A stretch of DNA of 64,000 bases, from assembly GCA_029210085.1 (NCBI GenBank), contig JARGPP010000011.1, positions 1-64,000 of the forward strand, given 5' to 3'. The notes beneath the pieces are model-generated. The model had not been told where the DNA came from. It saw nothing but the letters and a program-made list of their open reading frames with translations, and ran no database searches. Made by a program: the position numbers and the translations under genes. This stretch comes from Legionellaceae bacterium. GTDB lineage: Bacteria; Pseudomonadota; Gammaproteobacteria; Legionellales; Legionellaceae. Within the stretch, counting starts at the first letter, position 1; every line of letters begins with the position of its first letter. Below, piece after piece: positions 47,789-55,513 of this stretch.

Positions 47789-47799
47789 GATGAAGTCGT

Positions 47800-49083
47800 A
47801 TGTCTGATGTAAAAACTGAAGCAACACCATCAAGCCCTCCTCATAAAACACGTTACCTGCCCTGGCTCATCTGGTTTTTAGGTGCTTTTTTTTATTTTTA
47901 CGAAAATCTCTTACAAGTCTCACCGAGTGTCATGGTACAAGACTTAATGCGTGCACTGACCATTGATGCAGGTGGACTCGGACTTCTAGCGGGTGCTTTT
48001 TTTTGTGGTTATGCCCCTATCCAAATTCCAGCAGGTGTATTAGCTGATCATTTTAATGTCCGCTTGCTACTCGGTAGTGCCATAGCCCTGTGTGTTATCG
48101 GAACACTTTTATTTGTTTCAAGCCATGGTATTTATCAAGCCGCTCTCGGACGTCTATTAATTGGCATGGGCTCAGGGTTTGCTGCTATTTGCTCCATGAA
48201 ACTTGCAACCCTTTTATTTCCTGCCAAAAAATTCCCCTTTCTGGTTGGATTGATGGTTACATTTGGCATGACGGGTAGCATCATGGGGGGAGGACCTCTT
48301 GCGGTTGTGGTCGAATCCATTGGCTGGCGTAGTGCACTCTACACACTGATTGTACTCGGTGTTATTTTAGGTTTTTTTGTGGTCTGGCTTGTGCAAGAAA
48401 AAAAGCATACAACTGCAGAAACCAAAAGGCCTCAAGAAAATCATCATGTACTACATGGCTTAATACAAGTGCTCAGCTGCAGACGCAGTTGGGCTGTGGC
48501 AGGATACGGTGGCCTTATGTTTGCGCCCACTTCTATTTTTGGAGGTCTATGGGGCGTACCTTTTATTATGCAAGCCTATCATTTAGATAAGCCTGCTGCG
48601 GCAAGCCTTGTTTCACTGCTGTTTTTAGGCTGGGTTATTGGTGGCCCTTTAACTGGCCTTATTGCTGGAATTTTTGAGAAAAAACGCCCGACACTCTTCA
48701 TTGGCTCTCTTGGAGCACTCACGTGCATGGCGAGTATTTTATATATCCCAAACCTGCCTGTGTTCTTATTATCAGTCACTATTTTTTGCTTCGGCCTATT
48801 TTCAAGTTGCTTTCTTCCTTCATTTTCTATCATGAAAGAAATTCATGATGATGCCTATTCAGGCGCCGCACTTGGCTTTATGAACACAGCGAATATGGTC
48901 GGAGGGCTAGTAGGCCTACCTTTGGTCGGCTTACTCTTAAATCGCTTGTGGGATGGCAACATGCTGAATGGTGTTAAACATTATACAACAGCTAATTACA
49001 CCGTATCACTCTCACTGCTACCCTTGATGATGCTGATTTCAATCAGCCTGTTGTTTTTTATTCATGAAGAGAAGCAAGTATGA
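47800..49083 (+). CDS. Major facilitator superfamily transporter
   Basis: A 427-residue, 12-helix carrier. The start of helix 1 (YLPWLIWFLGAFFYFYENLLQVSPSVM) and the GVLADHFNVRLLL loop between helices 2 and 3 are MFS hallmarks; GRLLIGMGSGFAAICSMKLA is helix 4-5. Relatives of this form in Legionella and Coxiella are annotated as anion/organic-acid or sugar-phosphate symporters, but no substrate can be read. An inverted repeat immediately before the ATG may regulate it. No operon partners. Confidence 0.82.
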   Translation: MSDVKTEATPSSPPHKTRYLPWLIWFLGAFFYFYENLLQVSPSVMVQDLMRALTIDAGGLGLLAGAFFCGYAPIQIPAGVLADHFNVRLLLGSAIALCVIGTLLFVSSHGIYQAALGRLLIGMGSGFAAICSMKLATLLFPAKKFPFLVGLMVTFGMTGSIMGGGPLAVVVESIGWRSALYTLIVLGVILGFFVVWLVQEKKHTTAETKRPQENHHVLHGLIQVLSCRRSWAVAGYGGLMFAPTSIFGGLWGVPFIMQAYHLDKPAAASLVSLLFLGWVIGGPLTGLIAGIFEKKRPTLFIGSLGALTCMASILYIPNLPVFLLSVTIFCFGLFSSCFLPSFSIMKEIHDDAYSGAALGFMNTANMVGGLVGLPLVGLLLNRLWDGNMLNGVKHYTTANYTVSLSLLPLMMLISISLLFFIHEEKQV

Positions 49084-49126
49084 TGCTTTCAAAACCCTGA
49101 ATCACTTCCGCTCAGATTAGATTAAA

Positions 49127-49543
49127 TTATTGATCTTGGCACGCCGAGCACCAGCCATAAATCGTGAGCGAATGGCTGGTCATTTGAAAATGTGCACGCT
49201 CAGCTATCATCGTTTGACGGGACTCAATCACCTCATCTACAAATTCGAGCACTTTTCGACATTTAACACAAATCAAATGATCATGATGCTCACCTTCACT
49301 GAGCTCAAATACAGAGTGTCCGCCTTCAAAGTGATGCCGGTACACCAAACTTGCTGCTTCAAATTGTGTAAGCACTCGATAAACCGTTGCCAAGCTCACT
49401 TCTTCTCCCATATCAATCAATGCACGATAAATATCTTCTGCACTTAAATGTCGCTCTTCAGACTGCTCTAAAATCTGCAAAACCTTCAAACGAGGCAAAG
49501 TAATTTTTAGCCCCACGTTTTTTAATTGCTGACTTTCCCCCAC
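49127..49543 (-). CDS. fur: Ferric uptake regulator
   Basis: Fe(II)-dependent repressor of iron-acquisition genes. The 138 residues comprise the winged helix (LKITLPRLKVLQILE, LSAEDIYRALIDMGEEVSLATVYRVL) and the dimerisation/metal domain (HHFEGGHSVFELSEGEHHDHLICVKC). Zinc ligands are the CVKC pair, and a second CSAC pair is at the C-terminus. The start is GTG (plus-strand cac at 49541-49543) with AGGAG seven bases upstream. It is divergent from bamE, the common arrangement in gamma-proteobacteria. Confidence 0.96.
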   Translation of the reverse strand: MGESQQLKNVGLKITLPRLKVLQILEQSEERHLSAEDIYRALIDMGEEVSLATVYRVLTQFEAASLVYRHHFEGGHSVFELSEGEHHDHLICVKCRKVLEFVDEVIESRQTMIAERAHFQMTSHSLTIYGWCSACQDQ

Positions 49544-49569
49544 TCAAACTCTCCTGGTAGAAAACACGT

Positions 49570-49598
49570 TCGACAAGCCACAACAAGCTCGCTATACT
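49570..49598 (+). promoter_or_regulatory. Promoter of bamE
   Basis: TCGACA (49570-49575, five of six to TTGACA), 17-base spacer, TATACT (49593-49598, five of six). The start of transcription would be near 49605, about 39 bases ahead of the bamE ATG. The divergent fur promoter shares the same region. Confidence 0.65.
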
Positions 49599-49643
49599 TC
49601 AATCGCAGATAGTATGGCTAATTTTTTCATAACAGGCAAAAAC

Positions 49644-49955
49644 ATGCGAACTTTTTTAAAACTTTTCAGTATTACCCTTCTTGGCTTATCACTCACACAT
49701 TGTGCTTCCTATGATTTTTCTAAACGCACCGTGCAACAAGGTAACTTACTGCCTGAGAAAAAAATTACAGCCCTTAAAATCGGCATGACCAAAGAAGAAG
49801 TGGCTACATTAATGGGGACAAGCCTGTTAAGCCCAACATTTAATAACGAACGCTGGGATTATGCTTATACTTGGCGCAAAGGCAGTGGTTCAGATACCAC
49901 TCGTCGGCTCAGTATTTATTTTAAAAATAATCGTGTCACTCGCATTCAAACTTAA
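49644..49955 (+). CDS. bamE: Outer-membrane assembly lipoprotein BamE (SmpA/OmlA)
   Basis: Small lipoprotein of the BAM complex that stabilises the BamA-BamD contact. The 103-residue precursor has a signal peptide ending in the lipobox LTHC, then the BamE fold: QQGNLLPEKKITALKIGMTKEEVATLMG, with the conserved W in NNERWDYAYTW. The ATG at 49644 was preferred because AGG lies at proper spacing and the hydrophobic signal follows directly; an earlier ATG at 49614 adds ten residues. Its last four bases overlap the end of the convergent rnfH. Confidence 0.93.
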   Translation: MRTFLKLFSITLLGLSLTHCASYDFSKRTVQQGNLLPEKKITALKIGMTKEEVATLMGTSLLSPTFNNERWDYAYTWRKGSGSDTTRRLSIYFKNNRVTRIQT

Positions 49956-50218
49956 GATTTTTTTGCGCGCTGTCGACGTTTTTCTTTAGGGCTACTTAAA
50001 AGCGGGCGATATAACTCAACCCTATCTCCTGACTGCAGTAATTTGTCTATCGTCACGGGCTTTGAAAAAATACCCACTGATAATTCTCGCGTCTCAGGAT
50101 AACGAATAAAAATACCCGATTGCTCCAAGGCATCGAGTACTGTCATCCCTGAGCGAAAAGAATGTGTTGTGTGCCAAATGGGATCTCCCGGTGGCACATA
50201 CACAACCTCAACTGCCAC
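49952..50218 (-). CDS. rnfH: RnfH/RatB-family protein (UPF0125)
   Basis: A small beta-grasp (ubiquitin-like) protein of 88 residues: VEVVYVPPGDPIWHTTHSFRSGMTV, then ALEQSGIFIRYPETRELSVGIFSK and DRVELYRPLLSSPKEKRRQRA, all typical. The function is not established; it is nearly always next to ratA. The start is a GTG overlapping the 3' end of ratA by 11 bases, so it is translated in step with it. Confidence 0.92.
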   Translation of the reverse strand: MAVEVVYVPPGDPIWHTTHSFRSGMTVLDALEQSGIFIRYPETRELSVGIFSKPVTIDKLLQSGDRVELYRPLLSSPKEKRRQRAKKS

Positions 50219-50642
50219 CGTACACGTCCTCAGCCCGCTCGCAAAAGGCGTCTACCATTTTATCCGTTACCTGCTCAAACACAGGGCCTAATAGCATGGA
50301 TAGCATGCGACCTGAAAACTCAAACTCCAAATCAAAAGTAATCAAAGATCCGGTTTCTGTTGAATCAAACCGCCAAAAACCTTCAAGATGACTAAAAGGG
50401 CCATCAATCAAACGCAGCTCAATCATTTTATTCGCTTGCAAGCGGTTTCGCGTGGTAAATGATTTCGTCATACCTGCGGCTGTCACCTCAAGTGTTGCCT
50501 GTACTTCATCTTCATCTCGATGATGCACCACACCACTCGAAAAATAAGGCAGAAACTTATGATAACTTTCAATATCGTCTACAAGCTCATACATTTGCTG
50601 ACACGAAAATTGAGTTTCACGTGTGCGTTTTACAACCGTCAT
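50208..50642 (-). CDS. ratA: RatA/Coq10-family START-domain protein
   Basis: A 144-residue START/Bet v1-fold protein (QFSCQQMYELVDDIESYHKFLPYF, ATLEVTAAGMTKSFTTRNRL, LEFEFSGRMLSMLLGPVFEQV). In E. coli RatA was reported to block 70S assembly as a toxin; its mitochondrial relative Coq10 binds ubiquinone, and the latter may be the ancestral role. The ATG overlaps the stop of the esterase gene as ATGA, and rnfH overlaps its end, giving a tightly coupled three-gene unit. The usual divergent smpB is not adjacent. Confidence 0.92.
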   Translation of the reverse strand: MTVVKRTRETQFSCQQMYELVDDIESYHKFLPYFSSGVVHHRDEDEVQATLEVTAAGMTKSFTTRNRLQANKMIELRLIDGPFSHLEGFWRFDSTETGSLITFDLEFEFSGRMLSMLLGPVFEQVTDKMVDAFCERAEDVYGGS

Positions 50643-51313
50643 GCCACATCTCCTGCAATTGATGCAGATAAAGCCATCTGCTCTTTAAACCACACTGCTA
50701 TTTCTTGTACTTCTTCAATACACACAGAATGCTCCATGGGATACTCTCGAACGGTTAACGCATGAAACCCTGCTTCACGCAGCCAAGTGACACTCTTTGC
50801 GGTCCAGGCCGGCAAAACCATGGGGTCAAACTGACCTGATCCGATAAATATCGGTGTTTTTTTCGGTAGTTTCGCATGACATTCAGAAGCAAGCGGTAAA
50901 TAAGCAGACAGTGAAATCACACCACCTAAAGCAATATCGGTTCTCAGGGCCGTCAACAATGCCATGGCACCCCCTTGTGAAAAACCAGCTAAGAAAATAT
51001 TTTGAGGTGCAAACCCATCTGCTATTTGTGCTTCAATGATTTGAAGAATCTTTTGCTCAGACGCTACAATTCCCACTTTATCTTCACGATCAGTCAACGA
51101 CACCCCGGTAATGTCATACCAAGCCGGCATGGGCATTCCTTGATTCAAGGTAACCGGGCGAATAGGCGCATTCAATGCCACATGACGTACAGGCACATTG
51201 AGCGGCAATTGCTTTGCAAGCCCTGCCATATCATCAGCACTTGCGCCTAAACCATGCATCCAAATCATGCATGCTTCAGCCTTTTGATTCGACTCAACCA
51301 CAACAGTATTCAA
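50639..51313 (-). CDS. Carboxylesterase/phospholipase of the alpha/beta-hydrolase fold
   Basis: A 224-residue esterase of the acyl-protein thioesterase/YpfH-like family. The nucleophile elbow is LAGFSQGGAMAL, the oxyanion region CMIWMHGLGASADDM, the catalytic Asp is in SGQFDPMVLP and the His in EYPMEHSVC. PAWYDITG is a family marker. The start is uncertain: a TTG at 51313 has GGAG seven bases upstream and is used here, while a TTG at 51328 would add five residues. It is translationally coupled to ratA. A role in lipid or S-acyl turnover is likely but the substrate is unknown. Confidence 0.85.
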   Translation of the reverse strand: MNTVVVESNQKAEACMIWMHGLGASADDMAGLAKQLPLNVPVRHVALNAPIRPVTLNQGMPMPAWYDITGVSLTDREDKVGIVASEQKILQIIEAQIADGFAPQNIFLAGFSQGGAMALLTALRTDIALGGVISLSAYLPLASECHAKLPKKTPIFIGSGQFDPMVLPAWTAKSVTWLREAGFHALTVREYPMEHSVCIEEVQEIAVWFKEQMALSASIAGDVA

Positions 51314-51453
51314 AGTACAACTCCACAAAAAAAGAGCTCAATTATCCCGAATCATCACTCGCATAGCAACCATACCGAGCAGAGACTGAAATTTGTTTTA
51401 TTTTTGTCTTTAACGTGCTATTATTGCCCTCAAATAACCTATGGAGTAATCCT

Positions 51454-52140
51454 ATGCTATCTCAACAAGACGCCATAAAACTACGCCAGCAATATCAAAG
51501 ACTTTTATTAGATTTCGGGTACATCGTTACTCACAATGAAACAAAAATATTTAGATGCGATATTCAATTTATACCCAACACTTTAAACGCACTCACAGCA
51601 ATTGCTGAAAACAAACCGCTGACCAATGCCTATAAGTTAGCTATAAATGGTCGCTCCGAAGAACTACATACTGATGCACAAGACTGCTTACTCGATGTTA
51701 TCAATTATCATATAACTCCTGAAAAACATTTTCATACAATGATTAATCATTACTTAACTGATGATGAGCCAAAAAGAGAACAGATGCACCAGTTCAATGA
51801 TGAACTCCGTCGACTGCTCACACAAACCGCTTCATCAACTCATGGCTTACCGGAGTCATCCATTGAGCCCAAGCAATGTAATGGAAATTCTGAACACCTC
51901 AGTTTCCTAGCAACCTGCCTCAATTATAATTTTTTAGATACTGCCGCACTCTTGCTAATGGCTATCGGTGCCGTAATTACGCTCTTACCACTCGTTATTA
52001 CAGTTCCTGTTCCTACCGTACCCCTCATTGGGGCAGGTCTATTTTTGACGGGCCTTGGAATTTTCAATCGACAAAGTTTTGGCTTTGATACGGCTGAAAC
52101 TGATGCAGAAGAGCAAACACACACACTGGCCTCATGTTAA
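51454..52140 (+). CDS. Orphan protein with a C-terminal membrane hairpin
   Basis: A 228-residue protein of no known family. Residues 1-155 are soluble and helical; residues about 159-205 hold two hydrophobic helices with Pro-rich turn (LLLMAIGAVITLLPLVITVP, VPLIGAGLFLTGLGIF). The ATG at 51454 has GGAG seven bases upstream, so an earlier ATG at 51415 is rejected. There is no N-terminal signal. The layout (cytosolic domain plus terminal hairpin) resembles the protein at 11906. A membrane-targeted effector or an envelope protein are both possible. Confidence 0.6.
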   Translation: MLSQQDAIKLRQQYQRLLLDFGYIVTHNETKIFRCDIQFIPNTLNALTAIAENKPLTNAYKLAINGRSEELHTDAQDCLLDVINYHITPEKHFHTMINHYLTDDEPKREQMHQFNDELRRLLTQTASSTHGLPESSIEPKQCNGNSEHLSFLATCLNYNFLDTAALLLMAIGAVITLLPLVITVPVPTVPLIGAGLFLTGLGIFNRQSFGFDTAETDAEEQTHTLASC

Positions 52141-52150
52141 ATCAAAAAAA

Positions 52151-52168
52151 TGGGGTCCTTTGGCCCCA
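52151..52168. terminator. GC-rich hairpin with adjoining A tract
   Basis: TGGGG (52151-52155) pairs with CCCCA (52164-52168). On the plus strand it follows seven A; on the minus strand it is therefore followed by seven T, the form of an intrinsic terminator for leftward transcripts. For the plus-strand gene just ended it offers a stem without a T tract. A second, alternative GGGGTC/GACCCC pairing overlaps it. Confidence 0.4.
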
Positions 52169-52240
52169 CCCCCCGTTCATGACCCCACACGACCTTTCGG
52201 TTATACTGCTTCATATCATCAACCGATTCTTCATATACCT

Positions 52241-52372
52241 ATGCGGCACCTTATTTTAAATCTCTGCTTCATCAGCTTACTCAGCGCCTGCGGACAAAAA
52301 GGGGCTTTATACCTCCCAACAGACGCTCATAAAAATAATGGACAACAAAAACATGACACTTCGATTCACTAA
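52241..52372 (+). CDS. lptM: LptM (YifL) small lipoprotein
   Basis: A 43-residue lipoprotein: hydrophobic signal, lipobox LSAC, then GQKGALYLP, the conserved start of mature LptM. In E. coli LptM promotes oxidative folding of the LPS translocon LptD. It is encoded directly before dapF, the standard location, and overlaps the dapF start by 20 bases. In many gammaproteobacteria lysA lies between the two; here it does not. Confidence 0.85.
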   Translation: MRHLILNLCFISLLSACGQKGALYLPTDAHKNNGQQKHDTSIH

Positions 52373-53159
52373 AATGCACGGGCTTGGTAATGACTTTATG
52401 GTTATTGATGCAATCAATCAATCCGTACAACTCAACCCCACTGATATCAAACATCTGAGCTCACGCCATACTGGCATTGGTTTTGACCAATGTTTATTAC
52501 TTGAAAAAAGCAGCAAACCTCATGTTGATTTCTTTTATCGAATTTTTAATGCTGATGGCAGCGCTGTTGGGCAGTGTGGCAATGGTGCACGTTGTCTTGC
52601 ACGTTTCATTCAACATTATCAGTTTTCATCGCAAACTGATTTAACCGTTGCAACCACCACAACCGAACTCAAATTACATCTTAATTCCGATAAAACCGTT
52701 ACCGTCGATATGGGTACTCCAGTATGGGCGCCTGACCCTCAGCTCATGCCAGGCCTCATTGCGCATGCACTCACCTTAGGTAATCCACATGTTGTAACAA
52801 AAGTTAATGATATTCATGCGGCACCTGTTGACACCCTAGGCCCCCACATTGAAACCCATATTTTATTCCCAGAAAGTACCAATGTCGGATTTTTTGAACA
52901 AATCACACCGAGTCATATTAAGCTACGCGTACACGAAAGAGGAGCAGGTGAAACCAAAGCATGTGGCAGTGGTGCTGTCGCGGCCGCCGCTGTTGGTCGG
53001 CGATTTTATGATTTAGACGAAACGATTCGTGTCAGCTTGACGGGCGGCGATTTAATCATCGATTGGCCTGATATGACAGGCCCTATCTTAATGACAGGCC
53101 CTGCTACTTTTGTTTATGAAGGCACATTACTTCATGCGTTATCGTCACGCTCTAAATAA
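52353..53159 (+). CDS. dapF: Diaminopimelate epimerase
   Basis: Converts LL- to meso-diaminopimelate for lysine and peptidoglycan. The 268-residue enzyme begins TLRFTKMHGLGNDFMVID; catalytic Cys residues are in GQCGNGARC and ETKACGSGAVAAA, with RVHERGAGET between. The ATG at 52353 was preferred since GGA lies ten bases upstream and homology begins here; an ATG at 52338 adds five residues. The genes that often follow dapF (DUF484, xerC) are absent. Confidence 0.96.
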   Translation: MTLRFTKMHGLGNDFMVIDAINQSVQLNPTDIKHLSSRHTGIGFDQCLLLEKSSKPHVDFFYRIFNADGSAVGQCGNGARCLARFIQHYQFSSQTDLTVATTTTELKLHLNSDKTVTVDMGTPVWAPDPQLMPGLIAHALTLGNPHVVTKVNDIHAAPVDTLGPHIETHILFPESTNVGFFEQITPSHIKLRVHERGAGETKACGSGAVAAAAVGRRFYDLDETIRVSLTGGDLIIDWPDMTGPILMTGPATFVYEGTLLHALSSRSK

Positions 53160-53227
53160 AAAGCGCGGCAATCACTTGAACATAGAATCGACTCGCAAAG
53201 GCAGTAAACAAAAGTCATCGAAATAAA

Positions 53228-54637
53228 TTATAATTGAGGAATGGTATCATCTGGCGTAGATGTTTGGGGTTTATCGTTGTCTTGATTAGGAGATTGATTT
53301 TCTTGATTTTCCATTAAGCCCTGCGCTTTATCTTTAAAATGATGAAATGCCTTAACTTTTTCTTCTGTGGCATTTGATGATGTATGCTCTTCTTGTGCAG
53401 CCATATCAACTTTAGCCAATGAAAAAAGATTTTTAAACAGCATACTGATAAAATCCAAAAACTGTGTCATCCAATCTGTTGGCCCATGAACAGCTGCTGG
53501 ATGAATTGCTGCTGAAGCTTCCGCCTGCAAGGATTCAGGTGCACATGCAAGCAATGACCGGTTACAATCCGCTTGAAATGTTTGAAAATCATAAGGCGCA
53601 ACGCTCTTATCTGCTTTAAAACTACTCAAATAATTATTATATTGAGCTCGATACTGCTCTAAATCACCAATAAGCGCATCTAATTGAGGTAATTGAACAT
53701 CAGGAAACGCCATTTCTGTGTCAGCTAGCGCCGTTTTTATCTGATTAATAAAAATTACAGCATCTGTTTGCTTTGCTCGTACTTCACCAAGGCTACCTCC
53801 CTTCATCGGGCTTTTTAGCACTTTAAGACGGGCATCAATCTGTTTATCGAACGCCTCCATGCTATCTCTTAACTTGTTCTCTATGCGTCTATCTGTTCTG
53901 GGTCTCGTCTTTAACTTTTGTCTAAAACCATCATCCCGATTATCTAAATAAATATCCCATGTTGTCGGTCCTGCAACATTTAAACTGCTGAGATACTGCT
54001 TACTTTTCTGTACTTGCTCAGACAATTTTGCTTCACGTTCTAACCCTGCGATTTCTTGATTTAAAGCTTGAACTCCACGACTAAATTCAGCTTTTCTGCT
54101 GCGTGTATAATCAGTATTATTAGCCTCACGTTGGTACGCATCACGCTGAGCTTTGAGTTTATCTATGATGAGTGGAAATATCGGCGCACGCAATTTTTGA
54201 TAAACGCTGTCTAGCCCCCCTTCCTGCTCTTCTTTTTTTAGTGCTATACATTTCGCATCAATGACAGCATCCAAATGAGTTATATCACGCTGTATCTCAA
54301 TCCATTCGGAATTGTCTTTCAATGATTCAGGTATATCCTCTGGTCTAATCAATATACGGTTATCTTCAACCGAATCAACCGAAACAAAAAGGCCTGCTTC
54401 TAAATCCTGCAAAAGCCCTTCACGTGCCTCCACAAAGCCTCGATAGGTCTTAAGCTGCCATTCATGACTAATTACTGTATCTAATCGTTTAATGTCCTGA
54501 CTTAAAGTATCAATCTCCTGCGCATATTGCCAAAGCCCTCCTGGCGTTTCTTGCAGCTTCTTCTTCTGTTTTATCAAGACCTTACGCTGCTCATAGATGT
54601 TTTCTAAGTATGCGCGGGCTTCTTCAGATGATTTCAT
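53228..54637 (-). CDS. Coiled-coil protein of the giant SecA-like operon
   Basis: A 469-residue, mostly helical protein with heptad-rich stretches (residues about 1-60, 105-260, 280-350) and a moderately hydrophobic helix at about 390-408 (WMTQFLDFISMLFKNLFSLA). The last 50 residues are a polar, Asn/Gln/Thr/Asp-rich disordered tail. No family was recognised and there is no signal peptide. It follows the 260-residue gene by 11 bases and is the last of three same-strand genes headed by the giant ATPase-like protein. Cytosolic binding partner or secreted co-effector are both conceivable. Confidence 0.6.
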   Translation of the reverse strand: MKSSEEARAYLENIYEQRKVLIKQKKKLQETPGGLWQYAQEIDTLSQDIKRLDTVISHEWQLKTYRGFVEAREGLLQDLEAGLFVSVDSVEDNRILIRPEDIPESLKDNSEWIEIQRDITHLDAVIDAKCIALKKEEQEGGLDSVYQKLRAPIFPLIIDKLKAQRDAYQREANNTDYTRSRKAEFSRGVQALNQEIAGLEREAKLSEQVQKSKQYLSSLNVAGPTTWDIYLDNRDDGFRQKLKTRPRTDRRIENKLRDSMEAFDKQIDARLKVLKSPMKGGSLGEVRAKQTDAVIFINQIKTALADTEMAFPDVQLPQLDALIGDLEQYRAQYNNYLSSFKADKSVAPYDFQTFQADCNRSLLACAPESLQAEASAAIHPAAVHGPTDWMTQFLDFISMLFKNLFSLAKVDMAAQEEHTSSNATEEKVKAFHHFKDKAQGLMENQENQSPNQDNDKPQTSTPDDTIPQL

Positions 54638-54648
54638 GACATCACACC

Positions 54649-55431
54649 TTACATGCCCACTTTAGGGTCATCTCCCTCCTTTTTAGATGCATCATCGTTA
54701 CCTGATGCCTCATTCGGTTTTCTAGGAGCCGGTTGGGTTGCAAAAAACCCTCCTAATTTTGCCATAGAGTCACTGAATAAGGTTTTTGTGGTTGGTTCTG
54801 GCTTAATCCACGTAGACACTTCAGGAATATCTCCTTTAGAAAGCCCTGTTTTCTTGCCAATGATATTCACCAAGTGTGTGAGCCCCTCAAAAAAACCTTT
54901 CAATGCCAGCTCAAACTGATAATACAGCTCTTGTGACGTATCATGATTCGCATGAATCACCTTTTTATGGTCCTCCAACAAACCATTAACGCGATGAGTA
55001 AATTGCCGAACATCCTTTTCAGTTCGGTCACTTGCATAAAATACATGCCACGCGTCCATAATGCCTACATCAAGAGAAACAACAGCACCTTGTGCATGTC
55101 CATATCCTTTCTGACTACGCCCTAAAAAAGCATGGCCTCCTAACTGTTTAAACCAATGTGACATTTTAATTAAATTGTGATGAATCTGAGCAATGGCCTT
55201 TGCCTCAGCTTTAAGACTGGCATCACTCTGCATGCTAATTAAGTTATTATGTGTGTTTTGATATGTTTCAAGCCGGCTTAACTCAACTTCATTAAAGCTT
55301 GCCCGCTCCTCTTGAGTTGCAGGCGCAATCGGCGTGATATGCTCAGCACTATCTGATGCATCACTTAATGAAAGATAGAGCGCTTCATTCGCATCGGTAT
55401 AAGCTCGTATTAATTCATTGTGTGTTCTCAT
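54649..55431 (-). CDS. Helical protein of the giant SecA-like operon
   Basis: A 260-residue protein with no known family. Residues 1-230 are helical with several His-rich helices (IAQIHHNLIKMSHWFKQLGG, LLEDHKKVIHANHDTSQELY) and a glycine-rich turn. Residues 215-260 are polar and Lys/Asp-rich. GGAG lies close to the ATG. It lies 82 bases after the giant gene and 11 before the coiled-coil gene. Its position suggests joint action with the giant protein, which is inference from gene order only. Confidence 0.55.
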   Translation of the reverse strand: MRTHNELIRAYTDANEALYLSLSDASDSAEHITPIAPATQEERASFNEVELSRLETYQNTHNNLISMQSDASLKAEAKAIAQIHHNLIKMSHWFKQLGGHAFLGRSQKGYGHAQGAVVSLDVGIMDAWHVFYASDRTEKDVRQFTHRVNGLLEDHKKVIHANHDTSQELYYQFELALKGFFEGLTHLVNIIGKKTGLSKGDIPEVSTWIKPEPTTKTLFSDSMAKLGGFFATQPAPRKPNEASGNDDASKKEGDDPKVGM

Positions 55432-55462
55432 TTAAATCTCCAAAGCATTAAAAACAACCCTA

Positions 55463-55491
55463 TGATTTATTGTAGACCATAAAATAAATCA
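55463..55491 (-). promoter_or_regulatory. Intercistronic hairpin after the giant gene
   Basis: TGATTTATT (55463-55471) and AATAAATCA (55483-55491) form 9-base arms around 11 bases, in the gap between the giant gene and the 260-residue gene. AT-rich; it could mark an RNA processing site or a weak terminator lowering expression of the last two genes. Confidence 0.35.
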
Positions 55492-55513
55492 CACATGCCA
55501 ATAACCGCTGCCA

